A DNA stretch of 64,000 nucleotides, taken from contig NW_025944920.1 of assembly GCF_000764305.2 (NCBI RefSeq), positions 124,001 through 188,000 on the forward strand, given 5' to 3'. Positions 34,673 to 46,934 of this stretch are shown here, one piece after another (within the stretch, counting starts at the first letter, position 1; every line of letters begins with the position of its first letter). Under the pieces are notes generated by a model. That model was not told where the DNA came from, made no database searches, and saw nothing but the letters and a program-made list of their open reading frames with translations. Source of the DNA: Hyalella azteca. Lineage: Eukaryota > Arthropoda > Malacostraca > Amphipoda > Hyalellidae. Position numbers and translations under genes: made by a program.

Positions 34673-36277
34673 CAAACTTTTTCAGGCTGGCGCCCCCTCT
34701 GGCTCCCTAGTGAATTTCTAGCGCCCCCCCCCCACAGACATACGCCTATTTCTTGAAATTTATACTCTGCAATTTTAAAAGATGAAGGTTAAACACAAAT
34801 GTGTATTTCACAAATAGAACCCCATTTATTGAACCAATATGTTTTTCAGCTGTTTTAACTGTTTCAGCACTAGAAACATAGTACGTCTCGGGCGAATTTA
34901 CGGCCGGACTCGTACGTGGCCGACCTCAAGGCCAATCTCCAAATTCGATTATCAATTAATATCTCCCAAACTAATGAACGCATCTCTGTGAAACTTGGAA
35001 CATGTATTCATCAGAACCTAACGGTGATGTTCAGCTCGTAATTTTTTTATTTCACCTTCATTCGTAAGTTACGCGTTTATTGCGAAATGGCCGAAATTCG
35101 CAGCGATCAAAGAATTTCTTCCAAACTATTGAACAGATTTGAACGAAATTTTAAATATACATTCCTAACTACCAAACGGCGATTTTTTAGCTTATAATTT
35201 TTTTCGATTTGACCTTCGTTTGCGAGTTTTTTCATTTCACCGTCATTCTTGATTTCACACTTCCTATATTTGGCCCGTATCGCCGGGTAATTTGTCACTT
35301 AAATTCGCGGCGATCAAGAAATTTTTTCTTAACTACAAAACAGATTTCAACGAAACTTTGCATATAAATACCTAACCTCCCAACCTCCCAACGGTGGTGT
35401 TTAGCTCGTGACAATTTTTCTATTTTGCTTTCGTTCGCGACTTATACAAATATAGGAGGAACGACCGGCTTTTCTAAAGGCCGGTTTAACCAAGAGGCAA
35501 GAGCCTTATACGTATAGCCGTATAATGGCTATACGCAAACGAAGGCAAAACGAAAAAATTGTAAACATCACCTCTGCTGGGGTTAGGTATTTAAATACTA
35601 AGTTTCGTTCAAATCAGTTCAGTAGTTTGGAAACATTTCTTGATTAATACGAATTTAAGCACGTATTGCTGTTTAAATCATGAATAAAGGTGAAATGAAA
35701 AAAACTCGTGAACGAAGGCACAATCGAAAAAAATTTCACGAGCTAAACATTACGGTTCGGTAGTTCGGACTGCAAATTCAAAATTTCGTTCAAATCTGTC
35801 CAGTAGTTTGGAAGAAATTACTTGATCACTGTGAATTTTGGCTAGTATTGCCATATAACTATGGCAAAAACAAACGATGGCAAAATTCAAACAATTTTCA
35901 CGAGAAAAGCATTATTGTTAGGTCCCAATAAATACGTGTACAAAGTGTCATCGAGTTTAGTTCATTAATTTGAGAGATATTCCTTGATCATTGAATTTGG
36001 AAATTGGCCGTGAGACCGGCCGCGAGTCCGGCCGTTAATTTATCCAAGACGTAAACCCTGGAGAGGTTAAAAAACAGATCTGGGGAAAAAACCATCACTG
36101 GGAGTCAAGTGCTGCACGTGTTGTGTACAAATCGTCAAACAAACGTTCGCACTTCTGACATTGACTTCGGACTACCGCCCCCCTATCACCCCTCTACCGC
36201 CCTCTTCTACCTTACCGCCCCCAAAAATCTTTCCACCGCCCCTAGGGGGGCGATATCGCCCACTTTGGGAACCACTG
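34673..36277. mobile_element. hAT element with 8-bp target duplication, enclosing a foldback
   Basis: Ends CAGTGGTTCCCAAACTTTTT and AAAGTGGGCGATATCG-type complement GGGAACCACTG, with TTCTACAT on both sides (34665-34672, 36278-36285). No transposase frame. Most of the interior is the foldback 34882-36053. Confidence 0.85.
34882..36053. repeat. 1.17-kb foldback with repeated about 170-bp subunits
   Basis: Starts TACGTCTCGGGCG and ends with the complementary GACGTA. Each arm has about three diverged subunits carrying AAACTATTGAACAGATTTGAACGAAA-like segments followed by a TTTCACCTTCGTT-type segment. The centre (about 35455-35550) has its own small hairpins (GACCGGC..GCCGGTT; TATAGCCGTATAATGGCTATA). 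Confidence 0.75.
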
Positions 36278-36736
36278 TTCTACATGAAGACTTATATTGA
36301 AACTATGACTTATTCATAAACTCTCGTTCGACTCACCAGATTATTTACGATGTTGTTGCAGGTTTAGTCGCATGAAAAATGCTGAGAAATCATGCATGAT
36401 ACGACGCTTTAAAAAATTGAATATGACATACAAATTTAACTACTACGCTTGGGCTTTGAAAAAAACGCTAGGAGGTGCTACTTCAGGAAACTTAGATTTG
36501 TTCTCGATGTAGAGTTTATGTATCTTAGTATTTTTTATAGCACGCAGAATTTTTTTCACTATGTACCGAATCATTGCTTTACTAGACAATACAAAAATTG
36601 TCAAATAAACTGAAGTAAAAATTCTAGTTGACAATCCAACTTCCACAGAATTTCTTTATGCCATAGTCTGTAATTTTTCTTTTTTTTTTAAGAAATGTTA
36701 ATGTTTTCGACGGCTCTTTGCTCAGGAACCGTCAAG

Positions 36737-39700
36737 ATGGCAACTCATACAAAGCCCATGGACGAATTTGAAGAGGAATCCATTAAGTTGGAAATTAAAA
36801 CCATCGCCGCTAAGTACAAGTTCGACGAAAGTTTACGCGGCAAATGGATGTTGTTTGCCAAGCATGAAAGTGTGGACGACATGTGGGCGAAGGCAGTTGA
36901 GCTCTACAGCGCGGGAAAACTGCCAGGCATCATCTTCGTGCAGACGTCGACAGCCGCCCCTTGCGTCCGTGCTGGAGAAACCGACCGCGGAGCAATACGT
37001 TTCGCTTGCGGGCCTCACACAGACCGCGAACTAGTTCTTCAGTACGGGTAGCAGCTGATCGAGAAAATGCAATATTACAGCACAGATTGTGGATTTGTTG
37101 CCTACAAGACTGATGCCCAGTCGCGGATCGGGACCAAGGCGACCGGAGTTAAGAAGAACCATATATACCGGCTACCAGTGCCCACGTACGATCGATTGGA
37201 GCAGAAGTTAGTAAAATTTAGAAATTTTAGGTGCTTAATTTTTACACGGTTTAGGTGACAGCGGTTTAGAGTAGTGTTCCAATCCGGGATCGATGCCTCT
37301 ATGGCAGAGTGATACTAACCTTTCCTCCTTACAACCCAATGTAACAAACCACAATATGCATGTTTCGAGTCTCACAAATGTTGTGAACAGATTTTTGCAA
37401 TTAACTATAAATGTCATCGACATTTTACTCCTTTCACTTGCGAAAATTTGGTGAATTATCCCATTTTGAGAGCCATTACTACAGTGATACCTACGTACCT
37501 CTAGGAGTTTTTTCATTAATCGTTTTCTAAGTTCACGGAAGCTTCTCGATGTAACCAATGCATACATTTATGATAATGAATTTAATACAAAAGAGCATAG
37601 TAATGTGAGTAATGTGTACATTGGCACATATATAGAATGTTTTTTTTTAAATAAATTAAAGTTTCCTAGGAATGATGAGTGCAGCAGTACATTATATGTG
37701 ATCATACTTAATTTTCAGTTCGTTTGAACGAACTCGTTCAGAGGCTGGTACTCTGTGAGACTGGGCGTCTCACATTTCAACATTGAACGATTGGCATAAC
37801 CTTCGATTGTTCGATTGCCAGACCTTAAAATTAATTATGTTTTGAAAACCCAATATTAGCAATTTAAAAATTGTTATTTGAGTCATATAATCTTACTGAA
37901 GGATACGTGATCGGAAAGCAGCTGGCTGGCACGGTCAACGTTCAAATATACTGTAGGTAAATAAGTACTTGCCAGAGTAAAATTTCTAAAATTAATCGTG
38001 CTAACATTATCAAGGCATGTTGCAGGCAATGCAAATTTCATTGATCCAGCTAGCCCGAGTTCGAAGATATTAATCTCAAGTATGCTAAATCGCAAGTTCA
38101 GCAAGAACTTGAAAGCAAAGGAAATGCCAAGTAAATTTGGTAAAGTTTGAAATTGTAAATCGAATGGTTTTTTACGTTTCATTTGTCGTTTTCTCCTTAC
38201 TTAGGTTTAATATCTTTAGTGTTTAATTGATTTTCAGTACTGAGTGTATTTATATTCTATGAATTTTTTTTACTGAAGATGGAGAAACGTTTTTATTGAA
38301 GATGTAAAGAATTTGCTTGGCATTTTCTTTGCTTTTGAATTATTGGTGAGCTCGAAGATTTCTTGAACTACATCGATTACGCTCATGATGAGCGCAGATA
38401 AGTCGGCAAATGACGTAGGCGTCGTAAATTCCAGTGGTGTTAATTCTGCAAATTCATATAATGATCATTAATGGAGGGCTAATTGCACATTTCAGGTAAC
38501 CCCGTAAAATCTTCGCCAGAGCCTAGGTGCACGAACAACTGGGGTAAGGAGTTAGTTATGGGCGCCGGTTTGTGGGCAATTTTGAGCCACAGCGAAGGCA
38601 CAAAATTTCCCACAAACCGGCGCCCGTAACTCTTTACCCCAGCTGTTCGTGCACCTTGTCTCCGGCGAAGATTTTACGGTGCTACCTCATATGTGCAATT
38701 AGCCCTCCAGTTTTGAAGCTCATCCTAAACAAGCGTTCGTTCAGCTAACACGTCGAGTGCAGCGCGGCCCCCAATGGCCTAAAAACGACCAAGTCCGCGG
38801 ACAAAAAGGCCTATATATGTTATTCGATACATACTAGTAAATTCGCAGTTTCCAGTGTAAATTTTAATTTTCATTTGTTCGTAAATTTAAACTTTAATGA
38901 GGTAGTATTTGCATCATAAATTTTTGTCGGCCAACACAATTGAAAAAAAAATCGCTGAATTTCTCAGGAAAAAAGACCCTGCAACCCACCGGTGGGTCGT
39001 ACCGCACTCTGCGTGTTAATTATAGAATATGCATGTGGTGACTTACTTCTTCAGGGCTTCACACCTGCTTCAAGGTTGTATCAAGTGCCAAATTTCGAGG
39101 GCATCCACAAGCTAACATTTTCCAAAGCAAGCTTACGGTATTATTTGCGGGTCGGTGGAGATATATATGCTGTTGCGGTGACATTGTCTATGCTTTAATT
39201 GAACTTTTTATCCAATGAATGCTAACCCTTTCGAATAATGAATCGATAAAATTTGAAAACATGATGATTTGTATCCAATATTTTCAAAGCGGTAATATTT
39301 TTTTTCCAGGTCGGGCAGATTCTCAAAAGCCCCCTTGGAAATGCCATCGCGGATTTGTTTGCGTGAGTGGGTTGCTGAAGTAGTTGGGGATTACCTTAAA
39401 GATCCTGCAGATATAAATGACTATCCCAGATGGACGATGCAATTCCCTAAAGGAAGAACCCACGACTCGGCATGGGTCAGGGCCTGTCGCCTCTACCGCA
39501 GCGGCGAACTGAAAAACGTGGCATTCATTCGAACGTCGACAGCTAAAGCCCCACCGAACAAGGAGCACAACCGATATGGAGTTATATGGTTTTACATCCG
39601 TGAAAATATTCCGAAGTCAGAATTGCTCCACTGTGGAAATGATCTTGTGAAAAAATTAAATTACTCATTCAGATATGGGGAACTAAGATGTATTTCGTAC

Positions 39701-39745
39701 AAGACTGGTGAATACGTTGTACTGTGCCGAATTCCAACCTGTTAA
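36737..39745 (+). pseudogene. Two-domain DUF1917/BLES03-like copy 3, one in-frame TAG in exon 1
   Basis: Exons 36737-37206 and 39310-39745 would give 302 codons in phase 2. The only lesion is TAG at 37049-37051 (codon 105), where copies 2 and 4 have CAG (Gln) in the LQYGQQL motif. Both sides stay in frame: VAYKTD and IYRLPVPTY follow the stop. The donor is GTTAGT rather than GTGAAT, still usable. Exon 2 is intact, with RWTMQFP, AWVRACRLYRSGEL, IWFYIRENIP and VVLCRIPTC. It is a young pseudogene, a sequencing error, or, if read-through or C-to-T heterogeneity occurs, a gene. The 2.1 kb intron includes a 238-bp foldback element. Confidence 0.7.
38472..38709. mobile_element. Foldback MITE in intron of DUF1917-like copy 3
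   Basis: Arms of about 100 bp with outer ends TGGAGGGCTAATTGCACAT and its complement, loop about 35 bp. Inner arm segments CGCCGGTTTGTGGG and CCCACAAACCGGCG are exact complements. No clear target duplication. Confidence 0.8.
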
Positions 39746-39749
39746 GGTA

Positions 39750-42700
39750 AGAGCCAACTACTAACCAACCAAAATTCATCGCCCCACATGCCCAAAATGG
39801 GGCATGAATTCGGCATTGAATCGCCCCAGTGAAATGGATTGCATCCACACATTGGCTGCGTCAGCGAAATAGGTTGCGTCTACACATATTTGTTCCTCGA
39901 AATTTGTCAGGTTCGTTTTACTTGAAGACGCACGCAGATTTTATTCATAAACGGAATCTCAATTGGGTTATTTTCACATACTGTTTTTATTGGAATTAAA
40001 TCCCAGACGCGACTTTTATGAAGTCGGAGATAATGAACGGATTTGCCCTTTGTGGTCGCTTTTTATGTAACTATTCAATCGAGCTATTAAATTCTAAACT
40101 CTTGTACTTCTGCGAATTTTACCAAATAATATGCCAACGTAAGCCATTTCAACTCGGAAGTCGTCATTTCAAAAGTAAGTTAAGAACTGTTCCGCATAGA
40201 TGTCGGTCAATTTAAACTTCTAATCTCCCTCTTCATCATCGAACATGTTAAGTGTATCAGAACAACAACTTGACGTCTCTTCACTTGAAAAATGTAATAT
40301 TTCGAAGCATTAATTATCTATTAACACTCTATATAGGACGAGGAATTGTAGTGGTAAAAATTCATCTCTCAACACATCAATTATTTCTCGCATTTACCAC
40401 TTGATTTTCGCTGGATGATCATAGAGAAATGATTTGCTTTGGTCACAATGTATGAACAGTTTTTTGAACACCATAATTATTCTATGCTGGTCTAATGCCA
40501 GGTTTCTCACTCGTTCAGAAACAACCCCGATTCATATATGAATACAATGGTCTACCAACGTTATACTTCTGTAAAGTCTATGCGTCTTCAAAAGTCTTAT
40601 CCAAATTAATTGTTTCTCAATTTTTTTTTATATCTTTGTTTGCGACTTTATTACGTCAAAAATAAATAAAATAAGCAGCGTTTGTTTTTCTTAGCGGCGC
40701 CATTTCTTCCGTTGAAACTTCTTGTTAGTATCTTCAGCGGCTACACAGTATATCGACTGGTGCAGTAATTGTTCATTGCTTATGAAAGTTACGATGGAAA
40801 ATTGTATTTTGCTTTGCATTCTATAAAAGTTGGCAACGATGTCAACTTGTATTTCAGTATGGAAGAAATACAATGTCTGTAATTTCAGGTTTGTTTTTAG
40901 CTGAACCGAATTTAGATCTCTTGTTACGCAGGGCTTGTCCCTTTCATTAATTTTTCAATCCTTTGGTTTATCGGATGCAGTGAAAATGTCAACTAGCGTA
41001 CGTAGAATTTTTTTCTACTGACTGTAATTATAACTGAAAAATAAAGTTCTAAGCGAGAAATTCAATGTATGATAATTTACGAATGTTAAACAACTATCTA
41101 CTTTATAAGGAAGAATGTGAGCTGAGCGTGCGGAAATAGTCGAATGACATAATCGTCGAAAACAATGCGGGCTCGGAAAACTTCATTTAAAAAATGTCAA
41201 CTCATCAAAAGTAGCCATTGCAACAATATTATACTGGCAGTTTTTCGTGTCTTAACCTGACATATTTTCAAGTTCGTTTTAGGAATGAACTTTGGTAGAT
41301 ATCGAACGTAGCCCGTCTGGTGCATGCCCAGCCCCCGAAGTGTAGTGCGTGTTTCCCATTCCGATCTACAAGATCTCAATTTAAATTCAAAGTCCAAGCA
41401 CAAATTCACCAAGAATTTAAAGGCACCAAAGACGGTATGGAAATCCACCATATCGTCATTAATAACAGTGAAAAAAGCGTTTGTATTTTGCGATATCCTA
41501 ACCTCAATTAGTATAGTCGTTGAGCTATTTTTAAACGAGTTTACGTAATTAGGTGAATATATAATGAATTAGGCCCCTAATGGTACACCTGCACGATTGA
41601 TTCACCCGTGCCACGAGAGTGTCTCGTTTGCGGTTGTATTCCATGCGGAGGTGAGATATAACATCATGCATATATACCACGAATTCATGAATTGAGAACT
41701 CAATGGAATACAATTTGAAAATTAATGACCAGATAATTAGGCTATTTATCATGAGTTGTAATATTTTACGTTATTCAATAGAAAATGTGAACTAATTTTT
41801 CTGCTTGCATATAAAGTTTTATTGAATTTCGAAGTTTGTGGAAATATAAACCCGGTATGATTTTATTTCTCATTGCCTTATTTTGTGTCTTAATTTACTA
41901 AAATATGGTGTAATTTGGATATTATACATCCATGGCGCATCCACAGAATAATATAAAATAATTATCATTTGGACTACGCACACCTCATTATATTGAAATG
42001 AACAAAGTAGAATTTTCCATGTCAAAAATACCTAAATATATATTAAAGAAGTAAATTCAGTTCATCTCGATTAACTTTCAAATATATGAAAATACGATAT
42101 ATATATATCATTAAAATTCAATGACATGAACGGATATGCCTGCGTGCCTGAGATACGAGTAGGGCATTTAATTTCAACCTCTGACTTGCATCCACAGATT
42201 GGAAAGTTGTGCAAACTCGACTCGAATTTTGGAGTGACTTATGTACGTAACGCTGGAACTCTGCTACTACTTGAAGGCACGTTTGAAGGAGCAGCTTAAC
42301 CCCTATGAAGCATTATGTAAAATTTCAGGTATGAAGAAAATTCATATTTCAAAGCCGCCTTCAAACTAAGGGATAAAAAGCTGTCTTGCGCCCTTCTCCG
42401 TTAATTGCCGAATTTCACTTGGTGCTTCCCCTCCGTCTTCAATGGATGAGGGCATCACTTAGCAATGTTCAAAAAGGTCAGAAAAGAGAAAGTTTAATCA
42501 CATCGTTGGTGTCAATGCGGGAACTTGACAAGAGAATACAAGAAAATAAGACGTAGTTTGATATAGATGTAGTTCGATGTATAGTTGCAGGTATAGCAAA
42601 TCAGGACCGGCGGGAAATTCTCAAGCCAATCTAAAATAAACTGTGCCAGACAGTATTCTAAATATTTCAACTCATTGAATGGAGGAAATTTGGCCCTGAA

Positions 42701-42760
42701 CTAAAGTGAAGCTGTAATTTTCCCGAATTTCTCCCAAAAATTCACTCCAAATATTCGACC
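39750..42760. other. No gene recognised downstream of copy 3
   Basis: AT-rich sequence with only short frames and a small (AT)n run near 42098. No family motif seen. Confidence 0.45.
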
Positions 42761-42858
42761 CAGAAGTGCCGAAGGAGTTAATTCGTATAGAAGTCTGGAG
42801 AGTGTTTAAGCTTTAACCGTTTAACTATACCAAAAACTCGCTAGTTTGATAAAAGGTA

Positions 42859-43067
42859 ATAGAATAGAATAGAATAGAAGTGTCGGCGTTGAAGAAATAG
42901 GCCCATGGCCTGTTGCCGATTCTTGAACTTTTCGTGACTTGATTCACAAGGGATACAGCCTTTGGAACCCGATCTTTCCATAACTGACGATTGATTGAGA
43001 TAGCTGCTGGACTTATTGCCTGCTCCGTAATTTGCTAGGCATTTTAAGACTGAACATATGCTCCTAC
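42859..43067 (-). mobile_element. LINE 3' end fragment, same family, reverse orientation
   Basis: Reverse complement of 18105-18300, starting at the (AGAAT)n tail and truncated in the last codons of the ORF. Absent from the matching position near 13438 in unit A2. Confidence 0.75.
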
Positions 43068-43434
43068 TCTATTTTACTGACTTCACTGAAAATTCAGTCA
43101 TTCACTGACACGGATCATAAAAAAATGCAAAAAGAGTTCCGAAAACGGCACAGTTAAAGTTAAAAGTTGAAAATCTGGGACCGCAAAACACGAGCGTCCG
43201 CTCTCGACCACGGCTGAAACTTGTTTGAAATAATGTTAGAAATTCAGTACATTTATTCAGTACATTATCAGTACATTTTGATTGTTCAGGCTTAACTTTG
43301 AATCTTATATTGATGCTGGATACGCCATTCAGTCGTCATTATCTCGTTCCGAACTCGTTCGATACTCGTCACGAACTGGTGCCTCCTTCACCTTGGCCTC
43401 GCAGGCTGCAGCTATGAGCTAAGCAGCTTCACTA

Positions 43435-43571
43435 TTCACTTGGTCAGTTGGTCACTCAGAAGTCAGTACTCAGAACGTCCGAGTGTCCTACTCGTCACTC
43501 GTCATTTGTAGTTGTTGATATCAGTTGGAGTGTTTTGTAGTAGAAGCGGTGCTTGTGTTTTCGTACTGGAA
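43435..43571 (+). other. Candidate 5' noncoding exon of DUF1917-like copy 4
   Basis: Counterpart of 13560-13698, ending GGAA|GTGAGT, with the matching TTTAGCAG acceptor at 45301-45305 before the ATG at 45311. Confidence 0.35.
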
Positions 43572-45310
43572 GTGAGTATTTATTCCCAAATGTCGATGTG
43601 CATCGATCTTAATACTTAATATTTTCTGCGTTTCTACTTATTCGTGGAGTTCGTCTATGATCTTGAAAGAATTTGCTTTGATTCCTTTTTTTACATAAAA
43701 TTGTACGATTTAAAATTTTGCCAAGTTCGAAGGGATCACAAATTTATTTGTGAATTAAATAGATATTTTTATTCATACCGTAACCCTCCATATGTAACAT
43801 GAAAACAGCCAAGTACCCCTAATTTTAGTTTTTTTATACAAATGAAGAGAAAACGAAAGTTTTTACCAGCGGATTCTTCGCTCATAATTTAATAAGCCGA
43901 ATTATAACTGATACATGTACATTTTCAAAACACATCATTGACATGAGATCACGAGATAGACTTTCTCAGCTTTTATTTTTTGTGCTGTTATTATGAATTG
44001 GCCATTGCAGTACAATTGTCTCCAAACTAAGTCTTTTCTTTTGGGGGATTTATTTGTGACAAAAGGTTTCGGACGCTAAGTGAGGCAGTCGAGTCGCCCG
44101 CGCCAGAACGTTTGAATGGATGGTCAACAATGATGCTGAAAACTTGAATTAAGCAATCTTTAATTGTTAATATTCATCTCTGTCTTTAAACCATCTCGAG
44201 ATAAGAGCAGAAATTAAAGTATTGCATAGTGTAGCAGTGATTCAGTCCTATGGGTCAACAGGATGATCACTTGATCAGGCTGATGATCTGAATCATTTCA
44301 CCTTTGATTATTTCAAAATTCAATGGTGTAATTATAGATTATCATTCAGTCCACCAAAATTCCCAAAAAAACGTCGCAGTATTAAAGAGGTACCCATAAT
44401 TTTGAGTCGTTAGTGAAAAGTTACATAACATAGAATAATTAATGTAAATTAATTTATTTTAAGCCTACTATGTTGTTTTCATGATGTTTGATTTGCAATT
44501 ATAAAATTGAATTTTGTTAGTATTTATTACTACATGTATTATTTTTCTAACCTCTGAATGTTAACGGACTAAAACTATAATATTATATCAATTTTTAAGG
44601 CAAAATCATCAATAAAGAGAGGTTTCAACTATCAGTAGGCCTACAATTCTCCACGATCAAAACGTCTTGAATGTTATAATTCGTTATTATTGGTAATGAG
44701 CAATGTTTCGTTCTTATCAATATCCTAAAATGATAGGAAGTAATAAATTTCGTCAAATTCTCATCCAGAAACAAAGCTGAGAGGTTACAAAAAAAAAAAA
44801 AATTGTTATTCTAATAGAGCAACTGCTGTGGTTATTTATTAGTACACCACTGAAGTATTTCTATCAGACGAGCATCGTTTTCTACACCTGCAATTTTCGC
44901 TAATTGGTCGTGCTTCCTAATTACATTTCAGAGTAGCCCAGCAACTCCCATACTGTCCAATACCCTAGTTAAAAAAATTAATCGCGTTAATATTACGAAA
45001 ATGTCGCCTCATAATACGATACAAATCAACACGGACACGAACTAGTAATGCCATATAATTTATTGGAATCATATGTGTATGTTTATTTAATTTAGTTTGA
45101 TCTAGGTTTATAAGAAACGGAAAAACAGTTCACGAATCACAACTTTGATCTGCATTTATGGACACATTTATTCAAGGCCCTAATCCACCGTTGTTGTGCG
45201 ATGGGCCTCGGTAATATAGGGTTAGCCCTGAAATATTCATTTTCCCTTTTAATTGTTTACAAGTGCATAATCAATGCTAACAATCGTTTCTCTTTTCTTT
45301 AGCAGACGCA

Positions 45311-46934
45311 ATGGCGGTTCCGAAGAAGCCAATGGAGGAATTCGAGGAAGAATTTATCAAGTTGGAAATTGAAGAAATCGCGGCAAAGTACAAATTTGAC
45401 GAAAGTTTGCGCGGTAAATGGATGCTGTTCTTCGAGAACGAATCTATGAACGACATGTGGGCGAAGGCTGTAGAGCTCTACAGCGCTGGAGAGCTGCCAG
45501 GCGTCATCTCTATCAAGGCGTCGACCGCCGCTCATTGCGCCCGCTCTAGTGACCCCTCCTGCGGAGCAATACGCTTCAAGTGCGGGCCTCACACTGACCG
45601 CGAACTAGTTCTTCAGTACGGGCAGCAGCTGGTCAAGAAAATGGGTTACAGTGACAGTTTTGGTTTCGTGGCATATAAAACTGATAGTCAGTCGAAGATC
45701 GGTACCAAAGCAACAGGAGCGATAAAGAACTATTTGTACCGTTTACCAGTGTCGACGTACAATCATCTCAAGCAAAGGTGAATAAAATTTAGGGAACTTA
45801 CGGAGAGTGAAAACCGTTCTTGCCTGGTCTATAGACCTGGCCTTCCATTGCGCTACTGTGGCGCAGTTGTTAGCGCCACTGTTAGCGCAGTGACCGCGGC
45901 ACCGACATTAGAGGAGCCAGTCCTGGGTTCGAACCTTGGCAAGCTCAGTTCCTTTCTCGGTGTCGCTTGTGGGCGGCTCTTGGTAGCCGTCAGCAGGTGG
46001 TGCTTTCAGCATGTCCTTGGCTTGGTGTCTCTAAATGACCTTTGGGAACTTTTTACCTGGGGGGGTAGGTTTTAAAGTACATAGATATAACCGAGAAATT
46101 ATTTCGAATAACTTCGTGCAATCGCAACGAAAATTAACCACCAAATTAACCATAATTACACAGGTAATGAAAGTTAGCCTAAAAGTCGTAATTAACTTTG
46201 GCGCCTCGATTTTGATTGAACATTTGGAGAATGTATTTAATGTATTTGGCGTTTCATGTGACTTTCAAATTTGGTAATCCTTTGATTTATTAGCAATTCT
46301 GCTGTGAATCATCTCTTTCGGGAACCGGAAGACATAGAAAATTATAATTGTAGGCTTTCAATTGGAAATTACTGCGTATGAAATGATACAATTCATCGGT
46401 AACTGATGTAATTTTCATGTTCGGCAGTAGCTAAAAGTTTCAAACCAGTAATTTTCTGTTATTTTCAGATCGGGCAAATACTCGGAACCTCCCATAGAAG
46501 TCCCGTCGCGAATGTGGACTCACTACGTGATGGCTGAAGTGATGGGGGATTACATTGAAGATCCTGCCGAGCTTAATGATTATGCGAGATGGACGTTGCA
46601 GTTCCCCAGAGGGCGACAACACGACTCTGCATGGGTCAACGCTTGCCGTCTCTACCGCAGCGGCGAACTGAAAGACGTCGCATACATGCAAACGTCGACA
46701 GCCAAAGCTAAATCGGGCAAAGAGAACAAGAAAGATGGCGTTATCACGTTTTTCTGCCGTGACAACCTTCCGTTGTCGAGGCTGCAGCTCTGTGGAGACA
46801 ATCTTGTTGAAACTTTCAAGTACTCCCACAGAAAAGGAGAACTAAAATGCGTTTCCTACATGAGTGAGTCAAACGAACCAGGATATATGGTGCTGTGCAG
46901 AGTTCCCACACTTGGATCCCACCGTCGTGCTTAA
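45311..46934 (+). CDS. Two-domain DUF1917/BLES03-like protein, copy 4 (intact, two exons)
   Basis: Exons 45311-45777 and 46469-46934, phase 2, 310 residues. Domain A: GKWMLFFENES, DMWAKAVELYSAGELPG, GAIRFKCGPHTDRE, AYKTDSQSKIG, YLYRLPVSTY. Domain B: MGDYIEDPAELNDYARW, HDSAWVNACRLYRSGELKDVAY, VITFFCRDNLPL, LQLCGDNLVE, MVLCRVPTLGSHRRA. Exon 1 is almost identical in DNA to copy 2 between about 45440 and 45620, while exon 2 is much more diverged. The intron holds the same SINE as copy 2. The surrounding 42.77-49.26 kb is a duplicate of the copy 2 region. Likely cytoplasmic from the absence of a signal peptide; biochemical role not inferable. Confidence 0.73.
45843..46060 (+). mobile_element. tRNA-derived SINE in intron of DUF1917-like copy 4
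   Basis: A box TGGCGCAGTTG at 45859-45869 and B box GGTTCGAACCT at 45926-45936, better preserved than in copy 2. The spacing is tRNA-like but no full cloverleaf is apparent. Confidence 0.72.

Noticed and set aside
38992..39198. 68-codon frame in intron of DUF1917-like copy 3
   Set aside because: No homologue in the introns of the other copies and no motif.
45855..45940. tRNA-like A and B boxes
   Set aside because: No convincing acceptor stem or cloverleaf, and the segment lies in a longer repeated SINE inside an intron.
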